A stretch of DNA of 40,252 nucleotides, from assembly GCA_022763825.1 (NCBI GenBank), contig JALEQX010000009.1, positions 1 to 40,252 on the forward strand, given 5' to 3'. The translations under genes and the position numbers were made by a program. Under the pieces are notes generated by a model. The model worked only from the letters and a program-made list of their open reading frames with translations. It did no database searches and had not been told where the DNA came from. Positions 25,625 through 33,641 of the stretch are shown here, piece after piece (positions within the stretch are counted from its first letter, which is position 1; every line of letters begins with the position of its first letter). The DNA is from Oscillospiraceae bacterium (GTDB lineage: Bacteria > Bacillota > Clostridia > Oscillospirales > Acutalibacteraceae).

Positions 25625-26173
25625 TTATTTGCCCACGTAGATTCTGTCTGAACCTATGTTATAAAGAGATGAGATCAACGATTTGATCTCGTTTTTTATG
25701 ACCGCGCTTTCACCTCCGTCGCAGACAACCGCAACACCGCGTATTACGGGCGCATCGATCCTCACGATAAGTCCGTCCGGCTGTCCGGCATTACCCTCGG
25801 TATATATGTATTCGCTGTCCTTAAAAATAGAATCGTTTTCTTTTTTTTCGTTAATATCCTGTGCATAGTGAATAGTTCCCGTACTTTGAAGACTTACGTT
25901 TACGCTGACCTTTCCGACGCCGTCTATATTTGAAACAAGAGCGGTTATTTTTTGGCCAAGAACATCTTCAATGCTTTCAATCTCTGTTTTTTTGGCATTT
26001 TCAGCTTGATTTTTAGATTTCGATACGGTTTTTCTGTCGCTTGAACCAATACTGCCGAAGGCAATAACTAAAACCAAAACAGCAGCCGAAAAAAGAATAA
26101 ACGCTGTTTTTTTGTCTTCTTTTAATTTTTCCGCAATTTCATTAATTTTATTTTTTAAATTAAGTTTATTCAT
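25625..26173 (-). CDS. spoIIIAG: Stage III sporulation protein AG
   Basis: SpoIIIAG forms a large ring in the intermembrane space of the forespore channel. The 182-residue form has a short cytosolic part rich in Lys and Asn, a membrane helix (AFILFSAAVLVLVIAFGSIG) and a ring-building domain with VSNIDGVGKVSVNVSLQ and RGVAVVCDGGESAVIKNEI. The start at 26173 is chosen because GGAG lies 9 bases upstream; the first ATG at 26179 would leave only 3. Confidence 0.93.
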   Translation of the reverse strand: MNKLNLKNKINEIAEKLKEDKKTAFILFSAAVLVLVIAFGSIGSSDRKTVSKSKNQAENAKKTEIESIEDVLGQKITALVSNIDGVGKVSVNVSLQSTGTIHYAQDINEKKENDSIFKDSEYIYTEGNAGQPDGLIVRIDAPVIRGVAVVCDGGESAVIKNEIKSLISSLYNIGSDRIYVGK

Positions 26174-26179
26174 ATTCAT

Positions 26180-26599
26180 TCACTCCGTAATAATACGTAC
26201 TTGAGAAAGCACGATATTCCCTAAAACCTGTTCTATCTGTTTTGCCTTATTTATATCCCTGTCCGATACTTTAACGACAAGAACGTCGGAATCATAATAA
26301 ATGTCCGGTTCGTCATCGCAAAAACCGTGCAATACGTTTTTACAGATTGAAATCACTGCGTTACCCGCAGATTGAATTATTTCGTCGTCGGAAACGGTAA
26401 AACATGAATTACCGTTTATTTTTAAATCTCCGTTTAACTCAAAATTTCCGAGAAAAGAAAAAATCAAACTCAAAGTCAGCACGGAAAGGCAAAGTTTCAG
26501 CGTTTTCTTCATTTTATCCGAACCGTTCAGCCACAGAGCAACAGAACCGATTACCGAAAAAACGCATACAGACAAAATTCCGCCGATAAGATTTTCCAC
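26180..26599 (-). CDS. spoIIIAF: Stage III sporulation protein AF
   Basis: This 139-residue protein has two N-terminal membrane helices (LIGGILSVCVFSVIGSVAL and KLCLSVLTLSLIFSFLG) and a small ring-building-like C-terminal domain, as in the spoIIIAF family. Identity rests mainly on its place between spoIIIAE and spoIIIAG. GAGAGG lies before a GTG at 26599, which is the preferred start; a GTG at 26608 overlaps the ribosome site. A 9-base stem (26630-26658) lies in the gap to spoIIIAE. Confidence 0.85.
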   Translation of the reverse strand: MENLIGGILSVCVFSVIGSVALWLNGSDKMKKTLKLCLSVLTLSLIFSFLGNFELNGDLKINGNSCFTVSDDEIIQSAGNAVISICKNVLHGFCDDEPDIYYDSDVLVVKVSDRDINKAKQIEQVLGNIVLSQVRIITE

Positions 26600-26629
26600 C
26601 GAAGTCACCTCTCATTATGACAAGTATTA

Positions 26630-26658
26630 CACTTTACAAGATGTAACCATGTAAAGTG
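26630..26658. other. Perfect hairpin in the spoIIIAE-spoIIIAF gap
   Basis: CACTTTACA and TGTAAAGTG are perfect nine-base arms with an 11-base loop and no T-run. It occupies most of the only long gap (about 66 bases) inside an otherwise tightly packed operon. An RNA-processing or stability role is possible. Confidence 0.6.
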
Positions 26659-26665
26659 ATTTATT

Positions 26666-27796
26666 TTACACATCATTAACACTGCCCGCGCACAGCATTA
26701 AAGTACACGAACAGCATATATAAAGTGAAAAAATACACAATGCCGTCATCAATTTAACAAAATTAATAAAGCCGTCATACATAGAGGCGTTCTTATCAAA
26801 ATTAAACATCAAATTTACCGCCTTGATAAGTCTCAAAGTAACATTCCACGCCAAAAATCTTACGAATAAAGGCAGGCACAGCAAAGCCATCACGACAACA
26901 CACGAAACAATTATCGTACTCTGTGCGGTTTTTACCCCGGCAAGAACCGCGGATATCCCGTCGCTGACGTACGAACCGACTATAGGAACCAGATTCCCCG
27001 CAGCAAACTTAATTCCTCTCAAAGCCAATGAATCGGAAACAGAACCGAAAACTTTTTTTACACTTAAAAATCCGGTAAATACGGTTCCGACAATTCCCAG
27101 CACGGCCGAGACTGTTTTCATTACGCAGTCGGTAAGCGAACTAAGATTATAAAATGGGCTCAGCGCTCCGCAGGCACTAAGAGCGAAAAACATTAAAACC
27201 GCATACTTTACAACATCCGAACAAAGAAACGCCAAGATTTCGCTTGCTGCCGTTACTCCCAGTTTATAAGCAAGAGCGCCTCCCCCGCGTCCGGATACTG
27301 CCTCTATCGTGCACACGAGCGGACATACCGCCTTCAAAAATGAGTTAAGACTGCCTACATACCGTTCAAACGACGAAATACACTCCGACATAGCGGTGCA
27401 AAGAGTATAAACGCATATAACCGGGCACAGCATATCTGCTCTGAATGACAGTCCGTGCGAATCAAACACGTCCGTCAGCGAAAATAACAAAGTTATACAC
27501 ATTATTAAAGTAAAAGTCTTTACAGGTTTTTCGATTTCATCTTTTATCTTATCGACAGCAAACGACAGCATTTGTGTAAAGCTGACATCTTTCAAATTGG
27601 ATATTTTAAAATCTGAAATTTCATTCTCGTCAAGCGTTTCACTTGTCAATTTATCGAATATTTCCGTCATATTGGAAAAAGAGAATTCATCTTTGTTTTC
27701 ATTCGAAGCCGATGAAGTAAAAGAAAGAAAAACGAATAATGCAAGTACAGAGACTATTACGCAGATTACTTTTGATTTTCCGTTCACATTTAACAT
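26666..27796 (-). CDS. spoIIIAE: Stage III sporulation protein AE
   Basis: SpoIIIAE is a large polytopic membrane protein of the feeding channel. The 376 residues start with a signal-like helix (VICVIVSVLALFVFLSFTSSA), then a soluble stretch, then about seven or eight membrane helices with the conserved region AVSGRGGGALAYKLGVTAAS and VPIVGSYVSDGISAVLAG. Length matches the family (about 380-400). It follows spoIIIAD by 9 bases with GAGGGA before the ATG. Confidence 0.94.
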   Translation of the reverse strand: MLNVNGKSKVICVIVSVLALFVFLSFTSSASNENKDEFSFSNMTEIFDKLTSETLDENEISDFKISNLKDVSFTQMLSFAVDKIKDEIEKPVKTFTLIMCITLLFSLTDVFDSHGLSFRADMLCPVICVYTLCTAMSECISSFERYVGSLNSFLKAVCPLVCTIEAVSGRGGGALAYKLGVTAASEILAFLCSDVVKYAVLMFFALSACGALSPFYNLSSLTDCVMKTVSAVLGIVGTVFTGFLSVKKVFGSVSDSLALRGIKFAAGNLVPIVGSYVSDGISAVLAGVKTAQSTIIVSCVVVMALLCLPLFVRFLAWNVTLRLIKAVNLMFNFDKNASMYDGFINFVKLMTALCIFSLYICCSCTLMLCAGSVNDV

Positions 27797-27805
27797 CCCG
27801 TTCCC

Positions 27806-28192
27806 TCAATTCCGAACAAATGAGCATACAAATTCGATTGTTTTTGTTATATACGGAACAACGAGCGCAAGCATTATTATTTTTGCCGCCAATGCCGTCT
27901 TCTGTGCGGAAGACACGGCTCCGGCATCCTCGAGAATATCCGAAGCAAATCCCGTTATTACCGCAATACCCGTTAGTTTCAGCGCTGTCTTTATTACCTG
28001 AGAATCAACCCCGGCAGCTGAAGACGAAGCATATATCATATCAATTATTTTCCCGATATACGGGTATGTCCACATGGCAAGCACCGCAAAAACCGCAATC
28101 TGCATAACAACGGCAAACTCCGGTTTTGACTGAGATAAAAGCATGTAAACGCATGCGCAGACAACAGCAAGCGCCAGTATTTTAAGCGTCAT
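27806..28192 (-). CDS. spoIIIAD: Stage III sporulation protein AD
   Basis: This small membrane protein of 128 residues has about four helices, including LALAVVCACVYMLLSQ at the start and a conserved centre ALKLTGIAVITGFASDILEDAG. It belongs to the SpoIIIAC/AD family, components of the mother-cell channel base. Its ATG overlaps the spoIIIAC stop by 4 bases. Confidence 0.93.
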   Translation of the reverse strand: MTLKILALAVVCACVYMLLSQSKPEFAVVMQIAVFAVLAMWTYPYIGKIIDMIYASSSAAGVDSQVIKTALKLTGIAVITGFASDILEDAGAVSSAQKTALAAKIIMLALVVPYITKTIEFVCSFVRN

Positions 28193-28383
28193 AAACCGAA
28201 CACCGACTTTATATAGCGGAACAGTTCGTTTATATCGGGAATTATCATCATCAATACAATCACAAGTCCTGCAAGAGTGACAAGCATTGTATACTCTTCC
28301 CTGCCCGATTTTGAAAGTATCTGATTTACAACCGCAACGATTATGCCTATTGCCGCTATTCGAAAAATAATATCAACATCCAT
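28189..28383 (-). CDS. spoIIIAC: Stage III sporulation protein AC
   Basis: The 64-residue protein starts MDVDIIFRIAAIGIIVAVV and has two membrane helices. It closely follows the SpoIIIAC pattern (VNQILSKSGREEYTMLVTLAG). The start at 28383 is chosen over an earlier in-frame ATG that would reach into spoIIIAB: it gives the normal family length and has GGTGA 4-8 bases upstream. The gap to spoIIIAB is 8 bases. Confidence 0.94.
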   Translation of the reverse strand: MDVDIIFRIAAIGIIVAVVNQILSKSGREEYTMLVTLAGLVIVLMMIIPDINELFRYIKSVFGL

Positions 28384-28391
28384 ATTTTCAC

Positions 28392-28895
28392 CTATATCAC
28401 AACAAGTGCTGCCGTACATCCTAAGAAAATAACCGCTGCGCACTTCGCCTTCATATCTTTTTTTTCGTATTCCGCAAGATTTTTCAACTTTATTTCAATT
28501 TCTTCAAGGTATATCTTCATTGTTTTCTCCTGCGTAAAAATATCTCCTGCGCTTACAGCGTTTATAAAACGACAGACCAGAGCCTTTTCGCCGGGATTCA
28601 GGATTCTGCATTCGTGTTCTACGGCTTCATTCCAAGACTGTGCAAGATTTGTCCCGTTTTCGGTTTTTTTGCATGCGTTTTCTGCAAACTTGAGAACAGA
28701 TGAATTTTCGTTTTTTAATATATCAAGAACGACGTCCGTAATTTCGCGTCCCGAGACCGAGGAATACACGCCGAAAAGATATGTAAATTTGTAAAAGCTT
28801 TTAAAAAAATTAATCTTTCTAATAGTTTGATTCCGTATAAAAATCGCATAGACAACGGCAGGAATACATATGAAAACCGCAGCGGCTGTATTCAT
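28392..28895 (-). CDS. spoIIIAB: Stage III sporulation protein AB
   Basis: The 167 residues resemble a type II/IV secretion F-type membrane protein, with an N-terminal helix (AAAVFICIPAVVYAIFI), a soluble helical middle containing NLAQSWNEAVEHE and a C-terminal helix that ends the protein. SpoIIIAB is the membrane partner of the SpoIIIAA ATPase. GGAGG lies 9 bases before the ATG. It ends in TAG at 28392-28394, which matters for judging the interrupted regulator at 5368. Confidence 0.92.
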   Translation of the reverse strand: MNTAAAVFICIPAVVYAIFIRNQTIRKINFFKSFYKFTYLFGVYSSVSGREITDVVLDILKNENSSVLKFAENACKKTENGTNLAQSWNEAVEHECRILNPGEKALVCRFINAVSAGDIFTQEKTMKIYLEEIEIKLKNLAEYEKKDMKAKCAAVIFLGCTAALVVI

Positions 28896-28908
28896 TTTTT
28901 TGAGCCTC

Positions 28909-29814
28909 CTATATAATTTCCTTCACTTTTCCGGGAGTATTTTTACCCTCAAGAATGACCGTTTTTTTGAATTTTCCGCCTTTGACGAGATGTCCTATCC
29001 CCTCTTTTTCGTATAAATCCTCAATATTCGAAGCATGAACGCTGACACCGGCAAAAACACCGCAGTCAAGCATTTTTTCGGTAATAAGAGCGTCTTTAAA
29101 CGACAGCTCGTCCGAAATTATAATATCCGGACACAGAGAGCGAAGCGCTGTTTCGAATGCTCGTTCTTTTGTATATCCTTTTATAATGTCACAACACCTA
29201 AAGTCACCGGCAGATACGCATTCCGACAGTTCAAAACGCTCGTCAGCCAAGGTTATGCGCGGATACCCGTATTTCGGATTTTCCGACAGCGTAACGGCGA
29301 TATCTCTGAGAATCGTCGTTTTACCGCTTCCGGGAGGTCCGGCAATAAGAAAACTGCACAACCCGTCTTTAAAGATTTCAGAACATATAAAATCTGCGCA
29401 TCGTCTGTGTGAGCGCGCAAGTCTTATATTAAGAGATTCGATATCCCGAAAGCTCTCTCCGTTTTTAACGGCTGTGGCGCCTATGCCGATTCTGTGCCCG
29501 CCGTTTAACGTTATAAATCCGTTTGCCAGTTCATCAAAATGGCTGTAAAGCGAATACCCTGACGCTCTTGCTATAATCTGTTCAATGTCTTCCTTATCCG
29601 CAAACAGACATTTTTGAGAAAACAGGCTGCTGAACGAGCCTGAATTTATGGCAAATACCGCGCCGAATCCGCCGTAAAACATAACGGGTTTATCTTTGCG
29701 TACGCGAATTTCAGTCACAGAACCGAGAATATCCGCGGGCAGATTTTCAAAACATAATCTTATTTTTTCGGGCAGTATGTCCAACACTTTTTCAAATTCC
29801 GACACTTTTAACAT
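28909..29814 (-). CDS. spoIIIAA: Stage III sporulation protein AA, ATPase
   Basis: SpoIIIAA is the secretion-type ATPase of the SpoIIIA channel. The 301 residues include GPPGSGKTT at 159-167, an Asp box (DIIISDELSF) and the conserved central NGGHRIGIGATAV segment. AAGGTGA lies before the ATG and a SigE-like promoter lies 50-80 bases upstream. It ends in TAG (28909-28911). It is first in an eight-gene operon, divergent from the YfhO-LysM gene. Confidence 0.95.
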   Translation of the reverse strand: MLKVSEFEKVLDILPEKIRLCFENLPADILGSVTEIRVRKDKPVMFYGGFGAVFAINSGSFSSLFSQKCLFADKEDIEQIIARASGYSLYSHFDELANGFITLNGGHRIGIGATAVKNGESFRDIESLNIRLARSHRRCADFICSEIFKDGLCSFLIAGPPGSGKTTILRDIAVTLSENPKYGYPRITLADERFELSECVSAGDFRCCDIIKGYTKERAFETALRSLCPDIIISDELSFKDALITEKMLDCGVFAGVSVHASNIEDLYEKEGIGHLVKGGKFKKTVILEGKNTPGKVKEII

Positions 29815-29851
29815 TTTCAGTCACCTTTTTAAATTTTATATTATATTGCTA

Positions 29852-29880
29852 TTGATAATTAATAAAACATATGCTAAAAT
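29852..29880 (+). promoter_or_regulatory. SigA-type promoter of the YfhO-LysM gene
   Basis: TTGATA (29852-29857) and TAAAAT (29875-29880) are 17 bases apart, with TG one base before the -10. It physically overlaps the opposite-facing SigE-like promoter of spoIIIA. Confidence 0.75.
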
Positions 29881-29894
29881 ATTGAAGTATATGC
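29866..29894 (-). promoter_or_regulatory. SigE-like promoter of the spoIIIA operon
   Basis: On the minus strand GCATATA (plus 29888-29894) and CATATGTT (plus 29866-29873) are 14 bases apart, close to the SigE pattern (about GCATATT, 13-15 bases, CATACAxT). spoIIIA is a known SigE operon in Bacillus. Confidence 0.65.
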
Positions 29895-29920
29895 AAACTA
29901 ACGAAAGGATATGATCTTAA

Positions 29921-32900
29921 TTGAAATCAAAAAAACACACCGGACGTTCGTTATGGCGCGATAATCAGTTCAGCTTCCTTGCTGCGATTCTCGCCGCCGT
30001 AATAATGCTGTTCGTATATATGTGCTATCGATTTTTCCCTCTTGGAGATAATATAATTCTGAGAATGGATCTTTATCATCAGTACGCACCTCTTTTTGCC
30101 GAGCTGTACGACAGAATATTCCAGGGTAAGTCTCTTCTGTACTCGTTCACATCAGGCTTCGGCAGCGGATTCTTAGGCAATTATTTTAACTATCTTTCCA
30201 GTCCGACAATGCTGTTTGTGCTCATTTTCGGACATGCCAACGTCCCCGAAGCAGTTGCGGCAATGATACTTACAAAAGCCTCCGTTTCTGCATTCACTTT
30301 TTCATATATGCTCAAACGCGTTACCGGAAAGTACGACCTTTCATCTACCGCGTTCGGACTGATGTATGCGTTCAGCGGATGGTTCGTCGCTTATTACTGG
30401 AACGTAATGTGGCTTGATGCAATGAGCATCTTTCCGCTTGTTGTTTTGGGAATTTATTTGATTATAAATAAATATAAGCCCATGACTTACATTATTACGC
30501 TTGCGCTGACGCTTGTGACAAACTATTATATGGGCTATATGGTTTGTATTCTTTCGGTAATAATGTTCCTTTTCCTCTACTTCTCACAGTACTCGATTTC
30601 GGAAAAAGAACATCCCGATTACATCATAAAACTCAAATACCGCCACAGCGCAAAAACGAATTTCTTCAACAGTAAGTTCCTGCGCTCCGGTTCGCTTTTT
30701 GCTATAGCGAGTATAGGAGCCGCATGTATAGCTGCGTTTGCGCTTGTTCCGACGTATTTTGCACTTAAGCATTCGTCTGCAACATCTTCAACATTCCCCT
30801 CGGACTACTCGTCATATTTCAATATGTTTGACTTTTTGGCGAATCATCTTCCGGGACTCAAAACGACAATCAGATCCAGCGGAGACGACGTTTTGCCGAA
30901 CGTTTACTGTGGTACGCTCACTCTGATTCTCGTTCCTTTATATTTCTTCTCAAAGAAATTCAGTCTCAGAGAAAAAATTGCAACAACAGTTACGCTTGCA
31001 TTTTTCTACTTCAGTTTCAACGTAAACTACCTCAACTACATCTGGCACGGTTTCCACTTCCCCAACGACCTGCCTTACAGATTCTCGTTTGCATACTCAT
31101 TCTTCCTTTTGTTCATTGCTTATAAAGTTATTATATCGCTTGACAAAATCAGTATTAAAGCGTGTCTCGGCTCGTCCGTCGCATTAGTGGCGTTCATTGT
31201 TGCAGTCGAAAAACTCGGCTCCAAAAACGTTTCGTCGCTTTCAATTTGGACCGGAATTGCTTTTGCTATTATATATGCGGTTATCTTTGCACTTATGAAA
31301 GACAAAAAGCAGGTTAAGTCATATATTTGTGTTCTGCTTGCATGTGCCGTATGTACGGAAATACTCGTAGCAGATACAAGCAACTATGTTATCTCCCAGG
31401 ATAAGACAAATTATATCGAGGGATATGAAGAGGTTAACAAGTGCATCGATTATCTCGACGAACTTGAGGGCAAAGATACGTTCTACAGAATGGAGCTCTC
31501 CTCAATCGTCAGAAGAATGGATAACTGCTGGTACGGATATAACGGCGCATCGACATTCACATCCATGGCGTATGAAGACCTCTCGCACCTTATGAGCAAA
31601 ATCGGTCTCTCCGGCAACGATATCAACAGCTACACATATCATTGTCAGACAGCGGTATTCAATACATTGTTCGGAATCGATTATATTGTTGATAATTCCG
31701 AATATACCAAGACTGACAACTACAAAACGAATTTCGGCGATAATCTCTATAAAGAACTCACGTCGATTGACGATATGACAGTGTATGATTATCTATACGA
31801 CCTTCCCCTTGCATTCAGTTCAAAATCGGGAGTAGACACAGACTGGGAATTCGAAGGAAATAATCCTTTCGATATACAGAGCAGTCTTTGGCAACTCGTA
31901 ACAGGAGTCGACGGTGTATTTGACGACATCGACGTATCGGTAATGAGCCAGTCGAATATTGTCGCTCTTGATGACGAAGATGTAAATAACAAAACGTTTA
32001 CTCTTACAAAAACGGGAACATCCGACGACAGTTCGGCGGAACTCATGCTTAAAGTTACACCCGGTGAGACAAAGAACGTATACCTTTACGTTTCATGCAA
32101 CGACTGCTCCACGGGTTATGTAACAATAAACAATAACATGATAACCGTAGACTTCTCAGAACCTTTCATTATCGACTGTGGACTTATCGAAGCTGACAGT
32201 GACGTTTATGTAACACTCGGACTTAACGACGGCAAATCATCCTGCCCCGTAACCGTTTACGCAAAAACTCTCAACGACGCTAACTTCAAGAAAGGCTACG
32301 ATACAATCGCTTCAAACGGCGTTTTAAGCCTTGACGATAAGAAATTCAGCGACTCTCATTTCTCAGGAACAATTTCCGTTCAGGACAACGGCATGATATT
32401 CACATCAGTCCCCTATGATGAAAGCTGGAACATCTTTATCGACGGCGAAAAAGTAAGCTACGATAATATCGTTAAAATCGGTAACGCATTCACCGGAATT
32501 TACACAAGCGCCGGAGAGCATACCATTGAGTTTAAATATACTCCCAAGGGTCTGCTTATAGGCTGTGCGGTAAGCGCCGCGGCAATCTTAATATTCATTC
32601 TTCTTATAATAATGAAAAAGAAAAAAGTTTCTGTTTTCTCATCAAGATATAAGAATGATAATCTTGAACTCGGCAAATGGAGAGATTTCACCGCCGAGGA
32701 AGAGAAAAAACAGGCTGAGCTTGAAGAAAAAGAGGCCGAGAATCCTACGGAATTTGATGATGAATTATCATCGTTTTATACCTCGTCGGAAAACGACGGC
32801 GCTCCCGCTGCGGACAGTACATGGGAATCCGTTTTAAACGAAGCCGACGAGTGGAAAAAAACTCAGGAAAAAGCAAAAGCAGTCGCTCAGGCACAGATTG

Positions 32901-33487
32901 ATGCAATCATGGCAATAGAGAGCGGAATGGATTCTGAACGCAAAAAAAAACAGGAAAATCCGACAGTGATCAAGGAAACGATAATCGAGAAGCCGGCGAA
33001 AGCGACTAAAAAATTCAAGGCGACCACATTCTCCCTTATTGCAATTCTTTTTATCATAATCGCATGCCTTGTTCTTCTGCTTACCTCTCTTAATTCAATG
33101 CATAAAAAGAACAATGAGGCACAGGATCAGCAGATTTCCCTCCTACAGAATGAAATCAGCGGAATGAGAGCGACGGCGGACTCTGCCAATACAACAAAGG
33201 AAACAACAACAAAGCCTGCGGAGACTACGACAAAGGCTCCCGAAACCACGACTAAAGCCCCCGAGACTACAACAAAGGCTCCCGAAACCACAACATCCGC
33301 GCCGAAAACCGACGCTCCCGTCGCTGGCGGATATAAGACCTATACGGTACAGTCGGGCGATTACCCGTTCTCGATTTTAAGAAAGAACGGACTTGAGCCG
33401 AATAAGTACCTCCAGGAGTTTTACAGAATCAACGGCGGAAAACAGTCATTCAGCGTAGGCGACGTCGTAAACATTCCGAATTCTTAA
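29921..33487 (+). CDS. YfhO-family membrane protein fused to a second anchor, Thr-rich linker and LysM domain
   Basis: The first 900 residues are a YfhO-type (PF09586) GT-C-like membrane protein: about a dozen helices from residue 15, an early outer loop with RMDLYHQYAP, a large extracytoplasmic domain (about 500-870), then a last helix near 875-900. YfhO proteins add sugars to lipoteichoic or related surface polymers. After that helix comes a charged, coiled-coil-like cytosolic stretch of about 130 residues, another membrane helix (about 1034-1058), four ETTTKAP-type repeats (1101-1128) and a C-terminal LysM domain (TYTVQSGDYPFSILRKNG ... VNIPN, about 1138-1188) that should bind peptidoglycan. 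The usual family length is about 850-900, so the tail is an addition. No frameshift is needed. The start is TTG, with AAAGGA 11 bases upstream. A promoter precedes it and a terminator follows, so it is a single gene. Confidence 0.88.
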   Translation: MKSKKHTGRSLWRDNQFSFLAAILAAVIMLFVYMCYRFFPLGDNIILRMDLYHQYAPLFAELYDRIFQGKSLLYSFTSGFGSGFLGNYFNYLSSPTMLFVLIFGHANVPEAVAAMILTKASVSAFTFSYMLKRVTGKYDLSSTAFGLMYAFSGWFVAYYWNVMWLDAMSIFPLVVLGIYLIINKYKPMTYIITLALTLVTNYYMGYMVCILSVIMFLFLYFSQYSISEKEHPDYIIKLKYRHSAKTNFFNSKFLRSGSLFAIASIGAACIAAFALVPTYFALKHSSATSSTFPSDYSSYFNMFDFLANHLPGLKTTIRSSGDDVLPNVYCGTLTLILVPLYFFSKKFSLREKIATTVTLAFFYFSFNVNYLNYIWHGFHFPNDLPYRFSFAYSFFLLFIAYKVIISLDKISIKACLGSSVALVAFIVAVEKLGSKNVSSLSIWTGIAFAIIYAVIFALMKDKKQVKSYICVLLACAVCTEILVADTSNYVISQDKTNYIEGYEEVNKCIDYLDELEGKDTFYRMELSSIVRRMDNCWYGYNGASTFTSMAYEDLSHLMSKIGLSGNDINSYTYHCQTAVFNTLFGIDYIVDNSEYTKTDNYKTNFGDNLYKELTSIDDMTVYDYLYDLPLAFSSKSGVDTDWEFEGNNPFDIQSSLWQLVTGVDGVFDDIDVSVMSQSNIVALDDEDVNNKTFTLTKTGTSDDSSAELMLKVTPGETKNVYLYVSCNDCSTGYVTINNNMITVDFSEPFIIDCGLIEADSDVYVTLGLNDGKSSCPVTVYAKTLNDANFKKGYDTIASNGVLSLDDKKFSDSHFSGTISVQDNGMIFTSVPYDESWNIFIDGEKVSYDNIVKIGNAFTGIYTSAGEHTIEFKYTPKGLLIGCAVSAAAILIFILLIIMKKKKVSVFSSRYKNDNLELGKWRDFTAEEEKKQAELEEKEAENPTEFDDELSSFYTSSENDGAPAADSTWESVLNEADEWKKTQEKAKAVAQAQIDAIMAIESGMDSERKKKQENPTVIKETIIEKPAKATKKFKATTFSLIAILFIIIACLVLLLTSLNSMHKKNNEAQDQQISLLQNEISGMRATADSANTTKETTTKPAETTTKAPETTTKAPETTTKAPETTTSAPKTDAPVAGGYKTYTVQSGDYPFSILRKNGLEPNKYLQEFYRINGGKQSFSVGDVVNIPNS
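33221..33304 (+). repeat. Four 21-base in-frame repeats encoding ETTTKAP
   Basis: Units 33221-33241, 33242-33262, 33263-33283 and 33284-33304 encode ETTTKAP three times and ETTTSAP once. Units 1 and 3 share codons, as do 2 and 4, pointing to a 42-base duplication. They form the extended cell-wall-spanning linker between the membrane anchor and LysM. Confidence 0.9.
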
Positions 33488-33503
33488 ATAATCAACACTA
33501 TAA

Positions 33504-33535
33504 AACGAAGTCGAGAAAATCGACTTCGTTTTTTT
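33504..33535 (+). terminator. Terminator of the YfhO-LysM gene
   Basis: Perfect eleven-base arms AACGAAGTCGA and TCGACTTCGTT around a 5-base loop, followed by a run of T. Confidence 0.92.
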
Positions 33536-33563
33536 GTTTATGTATTTATTTTCAAAAAAATAC

Positions 33564-33592
33564 TTGTAATTTGGAGTATTTATATGTATAAT
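33564..33592 (+). promoter_or_regulatory. Promoter of the metallophosphoesterase gene
   Basis: TTGTAA (33564-33569) and TATAAT (33587-33592) are 17 bases apart with TG directly before the -10. Confidence 0.75.
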
Positions 33593-33641
33593 TAATAAGT
33601 AAAAAGATTTTCTTATTTTATAAAAAGGAGTGCAACAACAA

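Noticed and set aside
33221..33304. Short tandem repeats as a CRISPR array
   Set aside because: The repeats are directly adjacent without spacers and are in frame, encoding a Thr-rich linker.
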